A DNA stretch of 64,000 bases, taken from Rattus norvegicus. Lineage: Eukaryota > Chordata > Mammalia > Rodentia > Muridae. The notes below the pieces were generated by a model. That model did no database searches and had not been told where the DNA came from. It was given only the letters and a program-made list of their open reading frames with translations. Below, one piece after another: positions 23,852 to 34,860 of this stretch (positions are counted from its first letter, which is position 1; every line of letters begins with the position of its first letter). Where the stretch lies: assembly GCF_036323735.1 (NCBI RefSeq), contig NW_026947392.1:365360-429359 (forward strand). Direction: 5' to 3'. Position numbers and translations under genes: made by a program.

Positions 23852-24466
23852 ATGACAAGGGTGGTGAAATTGAACACAATTCTGGCAACTAACACCACAT
23901 CACGAACTGTAGCCCTAGAGATGTTAAACTTTTGTAAAGGCAGGAACATGAATCTTTTGATGCAATTCTCTAGTAAGATCAACTGGAGCTGCATGAAAAA
24001 TAAATTCTCTACGAGTACTAGCATCCACCAAGTCGTTATTATTGTCCACAGGACCAGGCGAATTAGTATGAGCTCGGATATGTTGTATGAAAAACTTATT
24101 TTTTCTGACCCAAATCAATTTTTGTAATTCGAAAATAATTTGACATACAGTATTAGTCGAAGTAATTGGCCCTGAAATTTCAAGTGAGCGTAAACTACAT
24201 AAGCAGAATTAGAAATTAAATTAAAAGAATCATGAAATATTTTAAAAACTTCCAATACCATTTTATATTCTGTGATTTGGGGTGTTCCTGGACTGTACTG
24301 AATCAATACTGTTTCTTGAGAATCAAACATGTAGGCACCTACACCTGTTTTGGAGCCATCTGTATAAATATCTAATGCTCTGAGGCAGTGACCTGAGGAA
24401 AGATCACTGGATGCTCAGTAAAAAATTGTAGCAAAGGATCCTTAGGATAATGATTGTCAAACTCTA
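23852..24466 (-). pseudogene. RNase H end and integrase N-terminus (second ERV)
   Basis: Minus-strand fragments read HIRAHTNSPGPVDNNNDLVD (RNase H His and Asp region), then LTRELHQKIH (integrase zinc-binding H-x3-H), parallel to 17370-18239. The sequence ends at 24466 where the L1 joins, so the first RNase H motifs are only partly present. Confidence 0.75.
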
Positions 24467-24467
24467 A

Positions 24468-25830
24468 ATCATGAAGTTAGACTAAAGGGGGACAAATAAC
24501 CCTATTGAAATATGGGGTTCAGAGCAAAACAAAGAATTCACAGCTGAAGAATATCAAATGGCAGAGAAACACCTAAAGAAATGTTCAACATTTTTAGTCT
24601 TAAGGCAAATGCAAATCAAAACAACACTGTGATTCCACCGCACACCAGTCAGAATGTCTAAGATGTAAACTCAGATGATAAAAGATGCTGGCAAGGATGT
24701 GGAGAAAGAGGAACAGGCCTCCATTGTTGGTGGGATTGCAGACTGGTACAACCACTCTGGAAATCAGTGCAGAGCTTCCTCAGAAAATTGGACATTTAAC
24801 TACCTGAGGAACCAGCTATACCTCTCTTGGGCATATTCCCAAAATATGCCCCAACATGTAACAAAGACACATGCTCCACTATGTTCATAGAAGCCTGATT
24901 TATAATAGCCAGGAACTGGAAAGAACACAGATGCCTTCAACAGAGGAATGGATACAGAAAATGTGGTACATCTACACAATGTAATATTACTCAGCTATCA
25001 AAAACAATGACTTTATGAAATTCAAATGGATGGAAGTGGAAAATATCATCCTGAGTGAGTAACCCAATCACAGAAAATCACACATGGTATGCACTTATTG
25101 ATAAGTGGGTATTAGACCAATTACCCTAGATGCACAGAACATGTGAAACTTAAGAAGGTTGACCAAAATGTGATGCTTTGCTCCTTCTTTAAATGGGGAA
25201 CAATAATACACTTGGGAGAGGATGGGGAGGTAAAGTTTACAACAGAGACAGAAGGAACACCCATTCACAGTCTCCCACACATGTGGCCCATACATATACA
25301 GAAACCTAAGGAGATAAGAGATGATACAAAAAAGTGAAGGCTGACAGGATCCAGATGTAGATCTCTCTTGAGAGACACAGCCAGAATACAGAAAATAAAC
25401 AGTCAAATGTCAGCAACAAACCACTGAACTGAAAACGGGACACTTGTTGAAGGAATCAGGAATCAGTTGAGCTTGAAGGGGCTCGAGACCCCATCTGAAC
25501 AACAATGTCAACCAAGCAGAGCTTCCATAGACTAAGCCACTACCCAAAAACTCTACATGGACTGACCCTGGGCTCGAACTTCATAGGTAGCAATGAATAT
25601 CCTAGGAAGAGCACGAGTGGAAGGGGAAGACCTTGGTCCTGCCAAGACTGAATTCACCATTAAATGGGATTGTTTTGGGAGGCACTAATGAGGGAGGAAG
25701 GGGAGCTAGCACGTATATAGAAGGGGATGTGTATGGGATACGGGGATGTTGGTCCAGAAACTGGGAAAGGGAGTAACAATTGAAATGTTAAAAAACAAAA
25801 TAACCAAATTAATAAATATGGAGAAAAAAG
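24468..25830 (+). mobile_element. 5'-truncated rat-type L1 3' end
   Basis: It starts in ORF2 (GAAGTTAGAC..., equivalent to about 11120 in the full-length copy) and runs through the ORF2 tail and 3' UTR to about 25830. The plus-strand stretch near 24700 matches the ORF2 C-terminus with multiple stops. The 3' end is degraded (no clean A tail). It abuts the second ERV directly, so it either inserted into the ERV or a later deletion joined them. Confidence 0.87.
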
Positions 25831-25835
25831 TAATT

Positions 25836-27072
25836 TTCAACATGTTTAATCATAAAGAAAATGCAAATCAAAACAACCCTGACATTCCACGTCACACCAG
25901 TCTGAATGGCTACAAAAAAAAAATCTCAGGTGACAGCAGATTCTGGCAAGGATATAGAGAAAAAAAAGAGCACTCCTCCATTTTTGGTGGGATTGCAGAC
26001 TGGTAAAAATCATTCTGTGAGCTTCTTTAGAAAACTGGGCATTGCACTATCTATGTACCCAAGTATATCTCCCCTGAGCATATACCCAAAACATTCTCCA
26101 ACATACAACAAAGACTCATGCTCCACTATATTCACAGAAGAAGATGGAAATTACCCAGATGCCCTTCAAGAGAGGAATGGATACAGAAAATGTGATAAAT
26201 CTACACAAAGGAATACTACTCAACTCTCAAAAAATGACATCATATAATTCATAGGCAAGTGGATGGAACTAGAAAATATCACCCTGAGTGAGGTAACCCA
26301 ATCACAGAAAAAACACTCATGGTATGTAGTCAATGATAAGCGGATATTAACCCAAATGCTCTAATTTCCCAAGATGCACAGACCACAGGAATTTCAAGAA
26401 GGATGACTGTAATGTGGATGCTTCACTCCTTCTTTAATAGGGGAACAAGAATACCCATAGTAGGGCACAGGGTGTCAATGTTTAGAGAAGAGAATGAAGG
26501 AACAGTCATTGGGGCCCATACATATACAGCCACCAAACTAAATAAATGGATGAAGCAGCAAAGAGAGGCAGGCTGACAGGAACTGGATGTAGATCTCTCC
26601 TGAGACACAAAGCCAGATAATGGTAAATACTTAGGCAAATGCCAGCAGCAAACCACTGAACTGAGAAACGGATCCCCGTTGAAGGAATCAGAGAAAGGCC
26701 TAAAAGAACTGAAGGGGCTTGAGACCCCATGTGAAATAACATGCCCACCAACCAGAGCTTCCAGAGAATAAGCTACTACTCAAAGACTTTACATGAACTG
26801 ACCCTGGTCTCCAAAATCATAGGAATCACTGAATGCCTAGTAGGGGCACCAGTGGAAGGGGAGTCCTTGGTCCTCCCAAGACTGAACCCCCAGTGAATGG
26901 CATTTTTGGGAGAAGGGCAGTAATGTGGGGGAGAATGGGACAGTAACACCCCTGTAGAAGGGGAGTGGGAGGGGCTAGGAAAATGTTAACATGGAAACCT
27001 GGAAAGAAAATAACATTTGAAATGTCAATAAGAAATTCTCAAGTTAATAAAGATTGAAGAAAAAAAAAACAC
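25836..27072 (+). mobile_element. Second 5'-truncated rat-type L1 3' end
   Basis: It begins in ORF2 with a segment equivalent to about 11236 of the full-length copy (AAATGCAAATCAAAACAACCCTGA) and continues through the ORF2 tail and 3' UTR to TTAATAAAGATTGAAGAAAAAAAAAA. This is a tandem neighbour of the previous fragment, but its different breakpoint and sequence show a separate insertion. Confidence 0.87.
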
Positions 27073-27313
27073 TCCTTCTGGAAGAGGAGAATGTATCATT
27101 TTCCGTTCAGTATCTGTGGGAAGAATTTTGGACACTTGGGCAAATGTGGAATAACCCTATAGAACATTGGAAACATTTGGTTATTTCCGCAAAGTCTTGG
27201 GTGGGTAGGAATATCTTGGGGTAAAATGGGAGATCAAGTTCTCCATGTCTAGATAGGGAAGGATGTTGGGAACCTGGAAAGTGTGGGGAAATTACCTGTC
27301 CAAGTTTGTCAGT
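27073..27313 (-). pseudogene. Unidentified broken frame, C-terminal part
   Basis: On the minus strand a frame reads DSSTDKLGQVISPHFPGSQH, then LDLPFYPKIFLPTQDFAEIT, before ending near 27107. It appears to continue the frames at 27800-28900 across the L1 insertion at 27359-27792: the 11-base flank duplication makes both sides read '-DSS'. I do not recognise the protein. It could be a processed pseudogene, a decayed host exon or a retroelement piece. Confidence 0.4.
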
Positions 27314-27324
27314 AGAAGAGTCAG
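27314..27324. repeat. Probable L1 target-site duplication (left)
   Basis: AGAAGAGTCAG is repeated exactly at 27793-27803, just after the L1 poly(A). The length is within the usual 7-20 bp range for L1. Confidence 0.7.
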
Positions 27325-27358
27325 TTTCCGGTAAACACAGACCGTGCGGGGTCCTAGA

Positions 27359-27765
27359 GAATGCCAGCAGCAAACCACTGAACTGAGAATAGGTCCCCTA
27401 TTGAAGGAATCAGAGAAAGAACTGGAAGAGCTTGAAGGGGCTCGAGACCCCAAAAGTACAACAATGCCAAGCAACCAGAGCCTCCAGGGACTAAGCCACT
27501 ACCTAAAGACTATACATGGACTGACCCTGGACTCTGACCCCATAGGTAGCAATGAATATCCTAGTAAGAGCACCAGTGGAAGGGGAAGCCCTGGGTCCTG
27601 CTAAGACTGAACCCACAGTGAACTAGTCTATGGGTGGAGGGCGGCAATGGGGGGAGGGTTGGGAGGGGAACACCCATAAGGAAGGGGACGGGGGAGGGGG
27701 ATGTTTGCCCGGAAACCGGGAAAGGGAATAACACTCGAAATGTATATAAGAAATACTCAAGTTAA

Positions 27766-27792
<27 letters not shown>
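27359..27792 (+). mobile_element. Young 5'-truncated rat L1 3' UTR with poly(A)
   Basis: A 3'-UTR-only fragment nearly identical in wording to the full-length copy's tail, with a G-rich tract (27640-27710) and an A run of about 25 bases (27767-27793). The exact 11-bp flanks AGAAGAGTCAG occur at 27314-27324 and 27793-27803. Between the left flank and the first L1 base are 34 bases I cannot place. The uninterrupted poly(A) suggests a relatively recent insertion. Confidence 0.9.
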
Positions 27793-27796
<4 letters not shown>

Positions 27797-27803
27797 GAGT
27801 CAG
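27793..27803. repeat. Probable L1 target-site duplication (right)
   Basis: Exact partner of 27314-27324. Confidence 0.7.
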
Positions 27804-28900
27804 CAGAAGGTGGCCCAGGCACAGTGTGATCTACTTTGAATCTTTCAGTGTTCTCTCCAGTACTGTGTTTTGTAGATGTTGCAGGCACTCTGGCTACCAA
27901 CTCGTCAAAGTCCATATTTTCTTCAAACCCAGTAGAAATAACCCACTTTTTTTTTTCATCTTCCCAAGAATGAGCACTAAAGATGCGGCCACTCTTTCTG
28001 GTAGCAGGATGTAAGCACATGTTCTGGTATCCCTGGTCAGTGGGTTACTCAGTGATCTGCTATCCTTGGTCAGTGAATTACTCATGCCCTCAGGAACCCT
28101 CAGAGGAAGTGGAACTGTCCATTTCTTCTTCTCTGTCAGTTCCGGTCTGTGGTCTAGGACCCCCTTACTGACTGAAGCCTTCATATGATCTTCGAGTTTC
28201 CGTAGCTTTTCTGTAGCACGAATATCAGGTTTTTTTGAATCTCTGGTCTTCATAGGGTTTTGTGCATCTGAACTTGTACCGAGTGCGTCTAAGTAGTCCG
28301 GGAGGTACAAAGTCGCTCGGGTCTCTGCTGTTCAATTGCTTCCCACACTGGTGTAGGAAGTTATAATCCGGTTGGGGGACACTGAAGGCGGTCTCAGGTG
28401 GCGAACACTGGGAACCCTTAAAGTGCTTCCCCCATTGGAGTCCGGTGTTATAATCATCTTGGGGGAATCTAAAGGCGTTCCAAGGCCGAGGAGGCTGGGA
28501 AATCGGCGGTGCATGGTCAGAGGGTAAAGTCCGGGATGAAGCTCACTGGCCTCTCTCCACACATCTGGCCTTTTAGTCGTTAGGAAATTGAACAAGAAAT
28601 GGCAAATGGGCTACTACTCGTGAAGTGGCAGTGAATGTACTTCCCAGTGGTGAGGAACATCAGTTGAGCTGTATCATTTGAGTATTGCTCTCTCTCCCGA
28701 GAACTTTGGACAAGTCCGGAAGGCAAAGCAGGGAAATCTCGAGTGACCATTGATCTCAGGAAACAACCAAAGCTCGAGAGGGCCTGTCCTCGAGTTAGCA
28801 CGGGGCAGTAGCGAGGACTGCATGGTGCAGTCGCGAGGTCTGCACGGGGGGTCGTGAGGTCTGCACCGGGAAGTCGCGAGGTCTGCACGAGGCAGTCGCG
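27804..28900 (-). pseudogene. Unidentified interrupted coding-like region
   Basis: Three successive minus-strand frames look more protein-like than chance and join end to end. The first (28595-28332) has SLLGLGTPLDSPKMIITPDS and PPSVSPNRIITSY. The second (28310-27894) has a charged stretch EKLRKLEDHMKAS. The third (28020-27804) has FEENMDFDELVARVPATS. Single stops or frameshifts separate them. Further upstream (28888-28600) the frame is less clear and overlaps the 22-bp minisatellite. Ser/Pro-rich, Asp-Ser-Pro and Thr-Pro motifs would suit a phosphorylated, disordered host protein, but I recognise no family. No splice sites are needed to join the pieces, which fits a processed pseudogene on the minus strand; this is inference. 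Confidence 0.45.
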
Positions 28901-28922
28901 AGGTCTTCATGGCCCAGTCAGG
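28798..28922. repeat. CpG-rich 22-bp minisatellite, about 5.7 copies
   Basis: Units start at 28798, 28820, 28842 (21 bp), 28863 and 28885, with a partial unit at 28907. The consensus is about GCACGGGGCAGTCGCGAGGT then CT. Most units keep a CGCGAG core. It is one of the few CpG-rich spots in the window. Confidence 0.88.
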
Positions 28923-29920
28923 AGCTGCCTCACTTGTCAATTCTGCTTGTAGTAGCGGGCGATCATCCAAGCTTCCTGAATGGGGAGGATCCCTGTCGAC
29001 TCTCCTCCTTTGAATCCAGAGTGCTATCTGCTCTTGTGCACACTGTCAGGGGCCAAGACAAGGGATTCTGGAAGGATCAACATGAACGGAAAGGGCAAGG
29101 AGTGCTTAAGACACTGTGCAGTCAAGCGACTCTTAAAACAGGGTAGTTCCCTGTAAACTGGAGGCCATCAGTGGTGCAGTCATGTGTCTTGGAGCCTCAA
29201 AACCGAATGTGAAAAGCTGATCCAGACCCTTGCTCCTCAGAGACTGCAGGGACTAGAAAATCACTGGTGGACTGTGTTAGGGAATGAACATGTAATAGGA
29301 TATGAATAGAGCATAGAATGCATGTGATTGATATTAGAATTCCTTGTGACTTCCAGGTGTTTCTGTGATGCTTGTGACTTGGTGTTCATTATTTTTTCTT
29401 GTCCTAAAGCTCTTAATATTATTTTCATGATGATATTTTTGAAATATTGAGTATGCTACTCAATGGAATGTATTTTCTCTAGTCACATATATTGAAATTC
29501 TAAATGTCTCTTGTTATCGTACACAGTTGCCAGGCTAGAAATCCTGGGATGCATTCAATACTAGTAAGTTTATTGAACATATACTGTTCGTGTTACAAAT
29601 TTTGCTTGTAATTAATTCTTTTGGTGACCCCCAAATAGATTTTAGAAATGGCTCCTGCCTTTTACAGACATATCTACAATCACCCTTGCTTGGAGAAAGG
29701 AGTTAAGTGTTATGCCTTCTTTGAATGAAGAGAAAGACCTAAGGCTACACTCCTCAGAAAACAAGAAATCAGAAACTGTAGGAAGAAATATGCATCTAGG
29801 CAACAATAAATGTTCCAAGCTAACCTGTGCAGTAAAATAATGTATGGAAAATGCCACTCCTTTATTATTAGTATTATTAATCATTGTTTTCGTTTTCATT
29901 GCAAATATTAACCACTTTCA
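28923..29920. other. Intergenic DNA, no gene seen
   Basis: CpG-containing sequence to about 29250 passes into AT-rich unique-looking DNA. Short frames have no recognisable features. The first 300 bases could be the upstream part of the unidentified minus-strand region. Confidence 0.45.
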
Positions 29921-32900
29921 AGTCCCCATTAATAAACCACCCCACAGTATACTCCTCCACTTTGTCTCTAAGAGGGTGCCTCCCCAAATCTCCCACTCAT
30001 TCTTGCCTCACCCCTCTAGAATCACTCTTCTCTGGGACATCAAGCATCTAAAGGCCAAGTGCTTCCCCTTCCACTGATGTGAGATGAGGCAGTCCTCAGC
30101 TACATATGTAGGGTACCAGACCATATACATTCTATGGTTGGTTGTTAGGGCCATGGGAGCTCTGAGGTGTCTGCTTAATTGATATCATTATTCGACCTCT
30201 AATTACAATCCCCTTCAGCTCCTTCAGGCCTTCCCCTACATCTTCCATTGGGATCTCTAGGCTCAGTTCAATGGTTGGCTGTGCTGGCAGAGCCTCTCAG
30301 AGGATAGGCATATCAGACTCCAGTTTGCAAGCAGATCTCAAGATCAGCAACAGTGTCCAGTTTGGTGTCTGCAGATCTCTGGATGGCCTTTCCTTCAGCC
30401 TCTGCTGCATTTTTGCCCTGCATTTCCACTAGACAGGGATAACTGTGATTTAATAAGAGATGGGTGAGTTGTCCCATTCTTGCACTGTGGACCATGTCTA
30501 TCTACTGCAGGTGGTGTCTTCAGGTTCAGTATCACTGTTGTTGTGTATGTTGGCTAATGTCATCAATGTTAGGTCCAGGGAACCTGTCACATCCTTAGTA
30601 TCTGAGAAATTCAAGAGATTACCCCCTTACCAGTGAGTGCATGCCATGTGCCTTTATTTGTGTTAGGTTTACTTCACTCAGGATGATATTTTCTAGTTTC
30701 ATCCATTTGCCTATGAATTGCCTGAAGTCATTCTATTTAATACCTCAGTACCACACCATTGTGTAAATGTACCACCTTATCTGTTTCTCTTTTGAGGGAC
30801 ATGTGGGCTCTTTCCAGCTTCGGTCCTTTATAAACAAGGCTGTTATAAACATAGTGGTGTATGTGAACTTGTTGTAGGTTGGAGCAAGTTTTGGATATAT
30901 GCCATCGAATGGTACAGCTGGGTTCTCAAGTAGTAAATACTACGTTCAATTTTCTGAGGAACCTCCAGCCGGTTTCCAGAGTATTTAAAGAGCTTGCAAT
31001 TTCAACAGTGACAGAGTGTTCCTTTCTCTCCACATCCTTGCCAGCCTCTTTTGTCACCTGACTTTTTTATCTTAGCCATTCTGAGTGGTATGAGGTAGAA
31101 TCTCAGGATTGTTTTGATTTGCTTTTCCCCAAGGACAAAGGATGTTGAAAATATCTTTAGGTGCTTCTCAGCCATTCAATATTCATCAGTTGAGAATTTT
31201 TGTGTTTAGAACTGTAGTCCACTATTAAATAGTGTTATTTGGTTCTATGAAGGATAGCTTATTGAATTTTTTGTATATATTGTACATTAGTGCTCCATCG
31301 GATATAGGATTTTTAAATATCTTTTCCCAAGATGTTAGTTGCTGTATGGAAGTAATGACAGTGTCCTTTGCCTTACAGAAACTTTGAAATTTTATGAAGT
31401 TTCATTTTTCAATTTTTGATCTTAGAACAAAAGCCTTTGGTGTTCTATTCAGGAAAATTTCCCCAATATCAAAGTGTTCAAGGCTTTTCCCTGATTTTTC
31501 ATCAGTTAGTTTCAGTGTATCTGGTTTTATTTGGAGGTCTTATTTTTAAATTTTTTTATTAACTTGAGTATTTCTTATTTACATTACGAGTGTTATTCCC
31601 TTTTCAGTTTTCCAGGCAAACATCCCACTAATCCCTCCCCCTCCCCTTTATGGGTGTTCCCCTCCCCACCCTCCCCCCATTGACACCCTCCCCCAACAAT
31701 CACATTCACTGGGGTTTCAGTCTTACCAGGACCAAGTGCTTCCTGTTCCACTGGTGATCTTTATGTGGAGGACTTTAATCCACATTTACTTAAACTTTGT
31801 ACAAGGAGATAAGAATGGATTGATTTGCATTCTTCTACATTCTGCCCTTCAGGTGAAACAGCACAATTTTTTAAAAAAATGCTATCATTTTTTCCACTGA
31901 ATGGTTTTAGATATTTTATCAATTTCCAAGTGGCCATAGCTGTGTGGGTTCATTTCTGCATCTTCAATTCTATTCCATTTATTTACCTGCCTGTCTCAAT
32001 ACCAATACAATACAGTTTTTCATCACCATTGCTCTGTAACACAACATGAGCTCAGGGATGGTGATTTCCCCAAAATGCTTTTATTTTTGAGAATAGTTTT
32101 CTCTATCCTGGGATTTATTTTATTCCAAATAAATTGGCAAACTGTCATTTTTATGTCTGTGAAGAATTCACTTGTAATATTGATGGGGATTGAATTGAAT
32201 CTGTAAATTGCTTTGGGCAAAATGGACATTTTTACAACATTTGTCCTGTCAATACACAAGCATGGAAGATCTTTCTAATTTCTGAGACCTTCAATTTAAT
32301 TCTTCAGAGACATGTGTTCTTGTCATATATATCTTTCACTTGCTTGGTTAGAGTCACACTGAAGTATTTCATATGCTTTTTGACTGTTGTCAAGTGTGTC
32401 ATTTCTGTAATTTCTTTCTCAGTCTATTTCTCTTTTGAGTAGAGTACTGATTTGTTTGAATCAATTTTTTACCCTGCCACTTTGCTAAAGTTTTTTATTA
32501 GGCTTATAAATTCACTGGTGGAAATTTTGGGGCCAATTAAATATACTACCACATCATCTGCACATAGTGACATTTTGAATACTTCATTTGCAATATTAGT
32601 CTGTTTACCTACATTTGTTGTCTAATTACTCTGGCTAGGACTTCGAATACTATATTGAAAAGGTAGGGAAAGAGTGGGTGTCCTTGTCTAGTTCCTGATT
32701 TTAGTGGGATTGCATTAAATTTCTCTCCATTTAGTTTGATGCTGGCTACTGGTTTGCTGTATATTGCTTTTACTGTGCTTCAGTATGGTCCTTGAATTTA
32801 AGATATTTCCAAGACTTTTAACTGTAAAATGCTTTCTCAGCATCTAATGAGATAATTAATTGTTTTCTTTTCTTTGAATTTGTTTTTATAGTGGGATTAG

Positions 32901-34035
32901 TTTGATTAGTGATCAGGTTCTGTATATTAAACAATCCCAGTATCTCCAGGATGAAGCCTACTTGATCATGATGGATGATTGTTTTGATGTGTTCTTGGAT
33001 TTGGTTTGAAAGAAATTTACTGAGAATATTTGCAGGGATATTCATGAATAAATTGGTCTGAAATTCTCTTTTTTTGATGGGTCTTTGTTTGCTTTAGTTA
33101 TAAGCATAACTATGGCATCAGAGAAAGAATTGTGTAGTATTTCTTCTATTTCTAGATTGTTGAATAGTTTGGAGAATATTGGTATTAGGTATTCTGTGAA
33201 GGTCTGAGAGAATTCTGTACTAAACCTTTCCAGTCCTGGGATCTTTGGTTGGGAGATATTTAATGACTGCTTCTACTACTTTATGAGTTATGGGAGTATT
33301 TAGATGGTTTATCTGATCCTGATTCAACTTTGGTAACTTGTATCTGAATAGAAAATTATCCATTTATTCCTTACTTTCCCGTTTTTTTAAGCATAGGCTT
33401 TTATAGTAGGATCTGATAATTTTTCGAGTTTTCTCATTTTCTATGGTTATATCTCTATTTCAATTCTGATTTTGTTATTTTTAATTTAATTTAATTTAAG
33501 GATTTACCTATTTCTGGATTTTTCAAAGAACCAGCTCCTGGTTTTGTTGATTCTTTATATAATTCCTTTTGTTTCTACTTGGTTGATTTCAGTCTGGAGT
33601 TTGATTATTTCCTGCTGTATAGTCCTCTTGGTGTATTTGGATTTGTATTGGTTCTGAGATTTCAGGTGTTCTGTCAAACTGCTAGTGGATCATAGCAATT
33701 GTTTCTCTGTGGAGGCTCTCAGAGCTATGAGTTTTCCTCTTAGCATTCCTTTTTTGTGTTCCCAAGTTATGCCTTCATTTTCATTAAATTCAAAAGTGTC
33801 TTTAATTTTTTCTTTATTTCTTCCTTGAACAAGTTCTCCTCGAGTAAATCATTCCTGAGCTACCATGTATATGTGGGTCTTTGGTTGTTCTTGTTGTTAT
33901 TGAAGACCATTCTTAGTGTTTAGTGATCTCATAGGATGCAAGGGATTAATTCAGTCTTCTTGTATTTGTTGAGGCCTGTTTTGTGATGGATCATATTGTC
34001 AGTTTTGGAGAAGGTAGTATGTGGGACTGAGAAGA
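29920..34035 (-). mobile_element. Old inverted L1 (Lx-like), about 4 kb
   Basis: Minus-strand L1 with a diverged 3' UTR (29920-30640), the ORF2 C-terminus (about 30640-31540) and the RT domain. The frame 33045-32818 reads IIHHDQVGF and LIISLDAEKAF, two conserved RT motifs. It continues toward the N-terminal half of ORF2 and ends at about 34035, where an LTR-like insert starts. It has many stops and is older than the full-length copy. A younger L1 fragment is nested at 31543-31760. Confidence 0.85.
31543..31760 (-). mobile_element. Nested young L1 3' UTR fragment
   Basis: A T-rich start followed by AACTTGAGTATTTCTTATTT and a C-rich tract is the reverse complement of a rat L1 3' terminus, only about 218 bp long. 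It splits the older L1's ORF2. Flanks TTATTTGGAGGTCTTA (31527-31542) and TTATGTGGAGGACTTTA (from 31761) form an imperfect target duplication that together restores the older L1 wording. Confidence 0.85.
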
Positions 34036-34860
34036 AAGTGTCAGGAGCCATGACTGGACAAGCTAATAACTGGCAGGTGATCATCCTCAGATGAACAGCA
34101 TCGGATTACTTTATAATCCACAACTGGTACACCCTTATTAAGCAAGGCTGTAATGGATTCATTTTGGGAAAGTTTCCTGCTATTAAAATGCTATTCCTGT
34201 TGTTATTATTAGACATATATAACAATAATTGAGTTATAGCACCTTTGGAGCACATCTCTGCAGGCCTATGAAGTTGTACTGTCCTGTAGTGTTAGTATAC
34301 AGACAAGTAGATGAATTCTTTAGTCTTAATAACGATCCTACAATAATTCTTAAAATTATATCAATGGTTATTAAGCTCTTTTATAGTGGGACTGCTATAA
34401 GTCTCTTTCTATTTGTCAAAATTCCAGTGACAACTCTGCCAGTCTCCCAGGTGTCACCATTTAATTGTTCTGAGAGAGTAAACAGACTTAATCCTACTCA
34501 GAACACATTCCAAGATGTTCCAAAACAGTTATCAAGAGTCAAACAAAGAGATCAAACGATTTGGTACAGGTGAAAGGACACAAGATAAGATATTGACTGG
34601 GTTTTTCAATATATAACTTCACTAACAACTATGGTTCAGGATCTTCAGTGAGCCTGTGGAGCTGACACTCGTGATGAATGTTTAGCCAGATAATTACTTC
34701 TGATGGATAATCGTGATGTCATGCCCCACCACCATGATGTCATGTCCCACACCCATGATGTCCCGCCCCCTTCCCAGTGATGTCATGCCTGAGTCCCTTG
34801 CTAGAATGGTTGCATCTATTCACCAGGTAGCATTCTGAATGCTGCCCTGGAACCACACTC
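34036..34860. mobile_element. LTR-like insert between two inverted L1s (unassigned)
   Basis: About 820 bp with no L1 resemblance begins TGTCAGGAGCCATGAC at about 34040, a plausible LTR start, and contains a repeated TGATGTC block at 34713-34790. No pol or env is present. It could be a solo LTR or a non-autonomous element, but I found no matching CA end or target duplication, so the class is uncertain. Confidence 0.35.
34713..34790. repeat. Four 21-22-bp repeats with TGATGTC cores
   Basis: TGATGTCATGCCCC (34713), TGATGTCATGTCCC (34735), TGATGTCCCGCCCC (34756) and TGATGTCATGCCTG (34778) are spaced 22, 21 and 22 bp. The cores are close to CRE/AP-1-like sites (TGACGTCA), so an enhancer-type repeat of an LTR is possible; that role is inference. 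Confidence 0.8.

Larger units (their letters stand above)
21672..24466 (-). mobile_element. Second class II ERV, minus strand, truncated
   Basis: It has one LTR (about 21672-22127) followed by Env, integrase, RNase H and RT-end remnants in the same order and orientation as the first ERV, with clearly homologous wording. It stops at about 24466 inside the RNase H/RT connection, where a plus-strand L1 begins. No 5' LTR, gag or main RT is in the window. Because one end is lost, no target duplication can be tested. Confidence 0.88.

Noticed and set aside
34036..34860. VL30 or IAP LTR
   Set aside because: The wording does not match those LTRs as I remember them, and no partner LTR or target duplication was found; left as unassigned LTR-like.
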